From: Actinidia chinensis
Lineage: Eukaryota; Streptophyta; Magnoliopsida; Ericales; Actinidiaceae
DNA: 15,000 nucleotides
NCBI GenBank assembly: GCA_009663005.1
Contig: VIGQ01000207.1
Span: 97,501 to 112,500 of the forward strand
Direction: 5' to 3'
Shown here: piece after piece, positions 9,194 through 15,000 of the stretch
Numbering within the stretch: position 1 is the first letter of the stretch
How the letters are laid out: the number at the start of each line of letters is the position of its first letter
The notes under the pieces: model-generated
Told to the model about the DNA's origin: nothing
The model's database searches: none
What the model saw: only the letters and a program-made list of their open reading frames with translations
Translations under genes and position numbers: made by a program

Positions 9194-9254
9194 ATCGTCG
9201 AAGTATCATAAGGAAACTCATAGATGTTAGGTTGCTGATCTATTTGGGCAAAAG
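9194..9254 (-). CDS. PHAF1: PHAF1-like exon 2, 3' fragment
   Basis: Directly beyond the 3' LTR of Copia-1 the minus strand reads CTTTTGCCCAAATAG and continues in frame as FAQIDQQPNIY, a conserved family block. Two or three missing bases then disturb the stretch before a Y-F-D-D ending. The donor is GTTTGG (9193 down), a weak but acceptable GT. Exon 3 begins E-P-L-K-L, so the junction reads YFDDEPLKL as in relatives. Confidence 0.85.
9250..9254 (-). repeat. Target-site duplication of Copia-1 (downstream copy)
   Basis: The minus strand reads CTTTT directly after the 3' LTR. The matching bases before the 5' LTR (14320 upward) are GAAGCTT against TGTTATG, so the upstream copy looks shortened by T losses where CTTTT meets the LTR's own T. 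Removing one copy restores E-A-F-A in the host protein, which supports CTTTT as the original target. Confidence 0.65.
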
Positions 9255-9507
9255 TGTTGGGAAAAAACACGAATGCGTATTTTCACCTAATGGATCGGGT
9301 GACAAACACGCACACAAACAGCAAGTAAGAAACAACAATTAAAAGGGACACAGAGAGTTTACGTGGTTCGGCCAATTAAGCCTTACGTCCACGGCCAAAC
9401 CGAGTCGTAATTCACTAAACAATTTAGGATTACAATCTTCTCCCTCACTCTTTCTCTCTCTCACTCGCCTTAAACTACCTACTATCATTCTCCCTAGACT
9501 TCAACAT

Positions 9508-9517
9508 CTATTTATAG
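9508..9517 (-). promoter_or_regulatory. TATA box of the Copia-1 LTR promoter
   Basis: CTATAAATAG on the minus strand lies about 185 bp inside the LTR start and just downstream of the tandem units. It would place the transcript start near 9480. The 5' LTR copy at about 14081-14091 is degraded in this sequence. Confidence 0.7.
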
Positions 9518-9557
9518 AGAAAACCTAGGAAGAGGATGACTTAAGCAATGATGTCAT

Positions 9558-9671
9558 TCAGCCGCAATCGGAGACTTGGACTTGCCGCAATAGGAGACTT
9601 AGACTTGCCACAATGGTGAACTGGAATTAGCCGCAATCGAAGACTAAGACTCAGCCGTAATGTAGACTTTG
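9558..9671 (-). repeat. Tandem ~22-bp units in U3 of the Copia-1 3' LTR (about 5 copies)
   Basis: On the plus strand, units of the form CCGCAATCGGAGACTTGGACTT repeat with small changes. They lie upstream of the LTR TATA box in the transcribed direction, where plant copia elements such as Tnt1 carry repeated activator boxes. An enhancer role is inferred from position only. Confidence 0.85.
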
Positions 9672-9702
9672 AAATGTCAGGCTCACATTCCACTACCTAA
9701 CA

Positions 9703-9716
9703 ATCATCCCACTTGG
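9703..9716 (-). other. Copia-1 polypurine tract
   Basis: CCAAGTGGGATGAT on the minus strand lies directly before the 3' LTR start TGTTAGG. The AAGTGGGA core is the usual plus-strand primer of plant copia elements. Confidence 0.85.
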
Positions 9717-9802
9717 AAGGCTGACGTACCAAACTGCTCTCAGGGTGTGGTAACTCCCAATTGTTTCAATATTTACTCAAAACGGTGTGGCATTAAGGCC
9801 CC

Positions 9803-12800
9803 TCATACTCTAGAAGACCCACTAAAGCTGCAAATTAGCTTCAGGTTCTTCAATGAGTCACAACTTTTGTGAAAATGAAACATGTCTGCAGGATTATGAT
9901 TGGTGTGGATTTCTCCAAGCTGATCAAACCCTTCATCTAGGACGTGATCGGATGAAGTGATATCTAATGTCGATGTGTTTCGTTCTGGCATGGAATGCTG
10001 AATTCTTTGCCAAATGAATTGCACTTTGGCTCTATCACTGTGAGTGTAGATAGTGCAATTCGATTTGCTCCTTGCCCAACTCTCTCATAAACTCTGCGAC
10101 CAAACCATCTCCTTGCAAGCTTCGGGGTAGCAGCCACATACTCCGCTTCTGTGGTAGAAAGAGGGGGGCAACAATCTTTTGTAATCTCGGAAACCCAACT
10201 GACCGCTGCGCTGCAAATGTGGAAACATATACAGTAGTGCTCTTTCTGCCATCGACATCTCCAGCCATGACCAGAATCGAAACATACCCCCCCACACCCT
10301 GTAGAGGATTACCCCGCCCCCGCACCTCACACAAGATCAACACAACGCTGCATCCTGGTACCTTTAAGATACCTCAAAACCCACTTCCACAACTTCCCAA
10401 TGCTCCTTTCCAGGATTATCATGAATAGCTTATCATTCCAAACTGCTTGAGCAATATCTGGCCTCGTACAAAACATAGCCTACATAAGTTTACCAACGGC
10501 TGAGCATATGGTACCTGACATGTACTCCTTCTCTTCGGTGTAGTTGGACTTTGATTCTTTGAAAGGTCTAAAATGACTTTCCAGGAGTGCTGACTGTTTG
10601 CTTTACCATGCTAAATCTCTTCAGCACTTTGTCGGATGGAGTCGGCTTGTGATAGTGTTAATTTTCTGTGGGCCTCTGTCTCTAGTAATCAGACATAACC
10701 AAGTCTCATCTTCGCAGGACCCAAGTCATTCATTGAGAACCTCTTGGATAGATCTCCTTCCGTTTGTTAATCTCCATCATGCAGATCCATGCAATAAGAA
10801 TGTCATCCACAATAATAGGAGAATCATATATGAGTTTGAAACTTCTTGAAATAGCAACAAGGTCAGCATGGCATCTTTGGTAAACCATTGTCAGACATGG
10901 AACCCATCAAACTTAATTTGTACCACTGTCTGGTGCTTGTTTCAAACCCATACAAGCTCTTCTTAAGCTTGCACACCATATTCTCCTTGCATTTTCTTCA
11001 TAATCCTATGAGTGTCTCATACGAGGTCTTCATAATAGATCCCCATGAAGAAATGCAGTTTTTACATCTAGCTGCCTCTAGATGCAAAGTCTTCCACTGC
11101 CACAAGGACTCAAGATTGTCCGAATGTTGATAATTTCACAACAGAAAGAGAAGATTTCTGTAAAATCTACCCTGCATTTGTTGAAAACCTTTGCAACCAA
11201 TCTAGCCTGTACCTTCGACCATATGCTCTTCTTTCACATCTGTTAACCCACTGTTATGTAGGGTCTTCTTACCCTGAGGCAAACTCAAACAAATCCCATG
11301 TTGGGGTGTTGTGTGAGGGAGTCCAATCTCATCATCCATGTTTGCTCTCACTTCACCTTTGCCTCGGCCTCACGGCTTCCTCATGAACATTAGGTTCACC
11401 ATTGTCGTAAGTAGCAAGTACTGTAGAGTGACATGTAACGAGCTGGGTCTGATTCTGAGTTGTTCTGGGGATCTTCTCAACACAGGATCAGGGGGAGGAA
11501 CTTGGTTTCTAACGTATGTTTGATATCTAGGCATCAATACATCATTTTAGAAAATCTCCTCAAGTTCTGACAAGCTCCTTTCTTTTGCTGCTTCTGTCCT
11601 GCCTCATTCATTCATGTCCTTGTACATGGCATTCTCATTGAAACCACATCTCTACTCCTTATGACTTTGCGATTTTCGAGGGTTCCCAAAAAACGATAGC
11701 CAAAAGTCTTTATCCATAACCAATGAAGATGCCACTTCTTGGATTTTGGATCACGCTTGGAATTGTTTTCTGCCTCAATATGAACATATGAGGACACAAC
11801 TAAAATTTTTGGTGAGATAAGTTTACCTCCTTCCGTATCCAAGCTTCTTGGGAACCACAGTTCAAAACAACTAGGTCCGCGGTTGATTAAGTATGCCAGC
11901 CGTGCTCACAGCATCTTTAATTTTTGAAATTTTTATTTTTCTGCCCAAAATGTTTTGGCCAAAACCCAAGCATGTATCCTCATACACCGTGACCACGCTC
12001 TGTGATAGTTCTGTTAATGCGCTCGGCAAACCCCCATTCTGTTGTGGATTCCTGGAACCGTCTTCTGTCTCTTGATTCCATTCATAGCGCAGTACTTTCG
12101 AACTATCACTGCAATACTCTCCACAAGTGTCTGACCTTTTTTTTCCGTTTTAAGCACTATCAATTTAGACCTGTCTCGTTTCTCAGTAGTAGCCTCTCCA
12201 TTTCTTGAACACATCAATACATCTGATTGTTTCAAGAAATATATACCCATAGCTTTCTACTAGCACATCAATGAATGTTGACAAAGTAAAGGGGAATCCA
12301 CAAAGGAACTACTTTAGCTGGTCCCCACACATCGGTGTGAAACAAGCTCCAACCGTCGCGCTTATGGCTCGAACGTTCTTTGAGGCTAAACTTTCTTTTG
12401 ATTCCATAGACACAATCCTCCAAAATTCCAATCTAGTTGCTTCAGTCCTGGCAATTTTTCATTGTGATCATGGCCTTCAGCCTTTCTCACTCATGTGTCC
12501 AAGCCTCAGGTGCCATGTAGTTGACATCTGGTTCGGATTGAGTAGCTGAAAGTACCGGTTCGTCCCGCGTAACATAAAGAGTTCTTGTTTCTTCCCATGT
12601 GCCATCACCATTGCCCCTTTCGTCACCTTCCATGAACGTAGTAAAGATAGTCTGCATCCCGAGTGCCAAGTGTCCCACAGAAATCAGATTCCTTTTCAAT
12701 TGGGAAAGTGTCTAACATGTTCAAGCGTAGAGTCGTCCCGACATTTTTGTTAGGCTAATCTGCCACTTCTCCCTTCCCAATAATAGAACAAGGTTAATCA

Positions 12801-12911
12801 TCTCCGCGATATACTTTCCCGAAGTCACCTTCAATAATTGTGGAGAATCTCTTTTGGTAGGTGGCGTTGAATGACGCGCCCGCGTTACTATCCATACATT
12901 CATCGTCCCCC

Positions 12912-12944
<33 letters not shown>

Positions 12945-12950
12945 ACCCCC
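9803..12950 (-). pseudogene. pol: Copia-1 pol (protease, integrase, reverse transcriptase, RNase H)
   Basis: Domains appear in copia order along the minus strand. The aspartic protease site is near 12862-12892 (D-S followed by G-A-S-F). The pre-integrase block is at 12487-12699 (RNLISVG, TLYVTRDEPVLS). The integrase core lies about 11900-12250 (NGIKRQKTVPG) and its C-terminal part at 11612-11800 (SYVHIEAE, NRKVIRSRDVV). RT carries KTAFLHGDL at 11036-11062, the catalytic V-D-D at 10802-10810 and the C-T-R-P-D-I-A-Q-A-V block near 10450-10480. RNase H carries GRKSTT near 10240 and EIHTNHNPADM near 9880-9920. Numerous one-base shifts break the frame between blocks, but amino-acid similarity inside blocks stays high. 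Confidence 0.93.
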
Positions 12951-12951
12951 C
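12907..12951. repeat. Poly-C run inside Copia-1
   Basis: The run is 45 bases of C broken only by one T and one A, sitting just upstream of the protease site. It would encode glycines that copia polyproteins do not have, so it is probably a consensus artefact. Confidence 0.9.
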
Positions 12952-13059
12952 TATTTCCTGTGTAGACACTGATAGAAATAAAGCTTCCGAATTCTCCATT
13001 GTCAGAGACGTTAACAGAGTTGTTAATCTCTGATCATCGGCATTCTTCTTTGGGCTTTT

Positions 13060-13099
13060 ACAGGTTTTGCGCAAATGCCCTTCTTCCCCAATTGTAGCA
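13060..13099 (-). other. CCHC zinc knuckle of Copia-1 gag
   Basis: The minus strand gives C-Y-N, then G-E-E-G-H-L-R-K-T-C with one base missing between. Spacing fits CX2CX4HX4C, the RNA-binding nucleocapsid motif. Confidence 0.85.
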
Positions 13100-13221
13100 T
13101 TCGGCATCCTTCTCTCGGCCCTTGGGATTTCCCCCACCTTGATTTTGAGCGACTTTTGTTGCTTCCTCGATTGGCCTGATATCCCTCGTTCTGTACTCAA
13201 GACTTCCTGACGTCCTGCCAG

Positions 13222-13235
13222 CCCCCCCCCCCCCC
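13222..13235. repeat. Poly-C run (14) inside Copia-1 gag
   Basis: A second C homopolymer lies in gag and would encode extra glycines. It is the same kind of anomaly as the run at 12907-12951. Confidence 0.85.
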
Positions 13236-13811
13236 TGGATTTCTGCGCAATTCTTCGAATAGAATATGCCCACCACGTAGTCGTACTTAGCTTACTCGAA
13301 CCGGAGGAATTGCTGACCGACATGACCAGACGATCCCAATTTTCTGGCAATCCAGATAGGACACAAAGCTCTTCACTTCCGCAAAGTAATATCCACGGAC
13401 TCCAATTGACTTGTGACTGTGTTGAAATTATTAAAGTGATCAGACACACGTCCATCATTCGCCATCTTATGTTGAAGAGTCTTTTCACAAATCACTTTAT
13501 TGAGGCCGGAAGGTTTCTCATACATCTTGGATAACGCAGCCATCAAACTGATGTCGTTTTCTCCTTCGATATATTGAATGCTACAGATGAGGATAGAGTC
13601 AACAGGATCAACCTAGAGCTTTTCTGCTAGAAACGTACAGTCTGCATCTTTCAGTCTTCTGGTTCTTCCCTTCAAGAGGTTGATATAGATCTTTTGATAA
13701 AGATAATCCTCCATCTGCATCTTCCAAAAACTAAAGTTCTCTCAGTTGAACTTTTCGATTTTGGTCTGCCCTCTTCAGCCATTGTGTTGCGGTATAATCT
13801 TCCGGAACCAC

Positions 13812-13823
13812 GCTCTGATACCA
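13812..13823 (-). other. Copia-1 primer binding site
   Basis: TGGTATCAGAGC on the minus strand is a perfect 12-base match to the complement of the plant initiator-methionine tRNA 3' end. It directly adjoins the 5' LTR and fixes the element's orientation. Confidence 0.95.
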
Positions 13824-14319
13824 GTTGTGGGAAAAAACACCCAATGCGTATTTTAACCCTAATGGATCGAGCGAGACAACCACGCACACAAACAAGCAAG
13901 TAAGAAAACAAACAATAAAGGGACACAGAGATTTACGTGGTTCGGCCAATTAAGCCTACGTCACGCCCACCACCGAGTAGTAATTCACTCTAAAACAAAT
14001 TTAGGATTACAATCTCTCCCTCAATCTTTCTCTCTCTATTAGCCTTAACTACCTACTTATCATTCTCTAGACTTCAAACATCTATTATGAGAACTAGGAA
14101 GAGGATGACTTAAGCAATGATGTCATTCAGCCGCAATCGGAGATTGACTTGCCGCAATCGGAGACTTAGACTGCCCCACATTGTAGACTTGGACTTGCCA
14201 CAATTCACAATTGTGACTTGGACTTGCCACAATTGTAGACTTGGAATAGCCGCAATCGAAGACTAAGACTCAGCCGTAATGTAGACTTTGAAATTCAGGT
14301 CCACTTCACATACATAACA
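13824..14319 (-). repeat. Copia-1 5' LTR (496 bp)
   Basis: It starts TGTTATG at 14319 and ends CCCACAAC next to the primer site. Similarity to the left LTR runs along the whole length, including the segment ACGTGGTTCGGCCAATTAAG that I recall from many plant copia LTRs. It is 48 bp longer than its partner, accounted for by about two extra tandem units at 14128-14290. The TATA-like region (TCTATTATGAG on plus, from 14081) has lost bases relative to the left copy. Confidence 0.95.
14128..14290 (-). repeat. Tandem ~22-bp units in U3 of the Copia-1 5' LTR (about 7 copies)
   Basis: This is the same array as in the other LTR, with about two added units around 14165-14240 carrying GCCACAATTGTAGACTTGGA-type sequence. 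One unit has an added ACAATTCACAATTGT palindrome-like stretch. Confidence 0.85.
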
Positions 14320-14339
14320 AAGCTTCAATATCGGCATTC
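14320..14339 (-). CDS. PHAF1: PHAF1-like exon 2, 5' fragment
   Basis: After the acceptor TGCTGTTTCAG the exon begins GAATGCCGATATTGAAGC, giving G-M-P-I-x-E-A, the expected family sequence (MPICEAF) with one base missing in the cysteine codon. The exon then stops abruptly at the 5' LTR of Copia-1. It resumes 5 kb away at 9254 with TTTGCCCAAATA (F-A-Q-I). The two fragments join without a gap once the target duplication is discounted. Confidence 0.85.
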
Positions 14340-14797
14340 CTGAAACAGCAGAAAACCATTATCAAGAAATTAGCAGACGTAAGTAAGTATAGCTCCATCA
14401 GCCAAAAAAGAAACATCAAATAAGACAACAAGTACCGATTATACGAATACCAAATTTCCGGTTAAAGTTCAATTAACCATTTGGAAACTAGCATTTAACG
14501 TTGTCAGCCATCGAAACCAGTATGTCAACCAAAGAAAAAAGCTATAATTCATCGCCCACCGACACACCCACACACGCACATATTCATGTTTTCTAGTGCC
14601 CATATAACTGATTGTCGATCTATCCGCTAAAAGTAAGTCGCTTTATCTGCTAAAGTTGTTGGAGTAAAATCAACAGTTCCTGAAATTAAGTAGTAACGAG
14701 CGAAATTTGACCTAATTATGGATGAATAAGAATTGAATCCATAATTGTGCAAGCAAAATTCGATCCTAAAAAGGCACATATTTATAAATATGATTAC
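14340..14797 (-). other. PHAF1-like intron 1
   Basis: This 458-bp AT-rich intron has donor GTAATC and acceptor TGCTGTTTCAG. It holds a short CA-rich patch near 14565-14580 and no other recognisable feature. Confidence 0.75.
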
Positions 14798-14854
14798 CGA
14801 GAGAAAAGGTCCGATTAAGAGGCCGAGACGGAGATCCAATACGATGGCACCCAT
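14798..14854 (-). CDS. PHAF1: PHAF1-like exon 1 (start exon)
   Basis: The exon starts at the ATG in GGCCATGGGT, a good plant start context, and reads MGAIVLDLR followed by a Gly/Leu-rich stretch and GPF. This matches the N-terminus of plant UPF0183 proteins. It ends with CTCTCG before the donor GTAATC (14797 down). One T appears to be missing from the run in GGACCTTTTCTCTCG, which would restore the expected phenylalanine-serine-leucine. The intron is phase 1: the final G joins GA from exon 2 to make the glycine codon before MPI. Confidence 0.85.
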
Positions 14855-15000
14855 GGCCGGGACCTGCTTCTAAGTCCTCTTCAACAGTCCTTTCCTCTTT
14901 TTCCTTGTTTCGTCGTCTTTTTAAAGTCCGTTGCTTTGGGGGGTTAGGGCTCTACTTTCGTCTTCGTTGTTTGTTGATATACATACACGCAGGCGATTCG
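14855..15000 (-). promoter_or_regulatory. 5' UTR and proximal upstream region of the PHAF1-like gene
   Basis: This is the sequence just upstream of the start codon at 14854. On the minus strand it is purine-rich near the ATG and contains AGCCCTAACCCC (around 14942-14953), which resembles the telo-box found in many plant housekeeping promoters and 5' leaders. No clear TATA box is visible before the window ends, so the transcription start cannot be placed. Confidence 0.4.

Larger units (their letters stand above)
9255..9702 (-). repeat. Copia-1 3' LTR (448 bp)
   Basis: It starts TGTTAGG at 9702 and ends TTTTTTCCCAACA at 9255, giving TG...CA ends. It holds the tandem units (9558-9671), a TATA box (9508-9517) and a CT-rich stretch (9441-9467). 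It differs from the right LTR by scattered indels, several substitutions and tandem copy number. Confidence 0.95.
12955..13782 (-). pseudogene. gag: Copia-1 gag
   Basis: The likely start is the ATG at 13782 (M-A-E-E-G-R-P), shortly after the primer site and leader. Copia gag landmarks follow: a W-x-M-Q-x-E-D-Y-L-type block near 13700 split over frames, a block with L-S-G-L-P-E-N-W-D near 13360, and an S-N-S-S-G-S-S-K-L stretch. The CCHC zinc knuckle is at 13060-13099; the second cysteine is lost through a missing base, while G-H-L-R-K-T-C is intact in the neighbouring frame. Gag forms the cytoplasmic particle that packages element RNA. The frame changes several times, so the sequence as written cannot make it. 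A C run at 13222-13235 also interrupts it. Confidence 0.88.
9255..14319 (-). mobile_element. Copia-1: full-length Ty1/copia LTR retrotransposon inside a host exon
   Basis: The element is about 5.07 kb on the minus strand. It has LTRs at both ends beginning TGTTA and ending near CAACA, a perfect 12-base primer site next to the 5' LTR, and a purine tract next to the 3' LTR. The inner order is gag, zinc knuckle, protease, integrase, reverse transcriptase, RNase H, which is the copia order. Gag and pol block sequences resemble the Tnt1-like (Tork) group; this is from recall, not a tree. The host exon is cut at CTTTT. All structural signals are intact, while the reading frames carry many one-base shifts that match the error pattern of the whole window. 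Confidence 0.95.
5686..14854 (-). pseudogene. PHAF1: UPF0183/PHAF1-family gene, split by a retrotransposon; 3' end outside window
   Basis: The exons together give the signature blocks of the UPF0183 family: a start like MGAIVLDLR, then FAQIDQQPNIY, EPLKLDI, GIYDKHRG, LPLEFPDGTTPVT, GGQHIPFG, LCGDYF, RGLDILFDG and HTNYPGHADFNSY. The human relative PHAF1 (C16orf70) works with BCAS3 at the forming autophagosome; I know of no detailed function for the plant copy, so a role in autophagy is inference. Eleven coding exons are visible, with GT/AG borders except one weak acceptor. The gene is called broken because Copia-1 lies within the second exon and because a block of about 30 codons and the C-terminus were not found here. 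Frequent one-base losses inside exons are more likely sequencing error than decay. The family identity is firm; loss of function is inferred from the insertion. Confidence 0.85.

Noticed and set aside
9558..9671. A CRISPR-like or satellite array from the repeated ~22-bp units.
   Set aside because: The units abut without spacers, lie only within the LTRs and occur at the same place in both, so they are U3 tandem repeats.
10072..10428. A 118-codon plus-strand open frame.
   Set aside because: It is the antisense of the Copia-1 RNase H region, whose blocks (GRKSTT, G-E-L-G-K-E-Q) are clear on the minus strand.
12721..13488. A single 255-codon minus-strand open frame that might be a glycine-rich host protein.
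   Set aside because: It is Copia-1 gag-protease sequence, and the glycine run is the poly-C block at 12907-12951.

Overview
The window reads as nuclear DNA of a flowering plant. It is AT-rich, introns with GT/AG borders split a conserved gene, and two Ty1/copia LTR retrotransposons occupy more than half of it. All recognised coding material is on the minus strand, so the account runs from high to low coordinates.

Host gene (14854 down to 5686, continuing past the left edge). Short exons spell out, almost in order, a UPF0183/PHAF1-family protein (Pfam UPF0183; plant relatives of human PHAF1/C16orf70, a phagophore-associated partner of BCAS3). The start exon is at 14798-14854 and further exons run down to 5686-5756. 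Two parts expected from the family were not found: about 30 codons between the exons at 6668-6729 and 6072-6148, and the C-terminal exon or exons, which may lie left of the window.

Main result: a full-length copia element (Copia-1, 9255-14319, about 5.07 kb) sits inside the second coding exon of this gene. It has 448-bp and 496-bp LTRs, a tRNA-iMet primer site, a polypurine tract, and gag-protease-integrase-RT-RNase H in copia order. Twenty bases of the exon lie to its right (14320-14339, after an intact acceptor) and 61 bases to its left (9194-9254, before a donor). The sequence at the junctions fits a 5-bp target duplication of CTTTT. Element and gene are in the same orientation.

A second copia element (Copia-2, 1-3808) also runs on the minus strand. 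Its 5' LTR, decayed primer site, gag, protease, integrase and the start of RT are present; the rest is off the left edge. It probably lies in the last intron of the host gene.

Caution on quality. Single-base losses, mostly in short homopolymers, break the reading frame in both transposons and in nearly every host exon. Improbable poly-G and poly-C runs are also present. This looks like uncorrected long-read sequence, so frameshifts alone should not be read as pseudogenisation. The exon insertion does not depend on such small errors.
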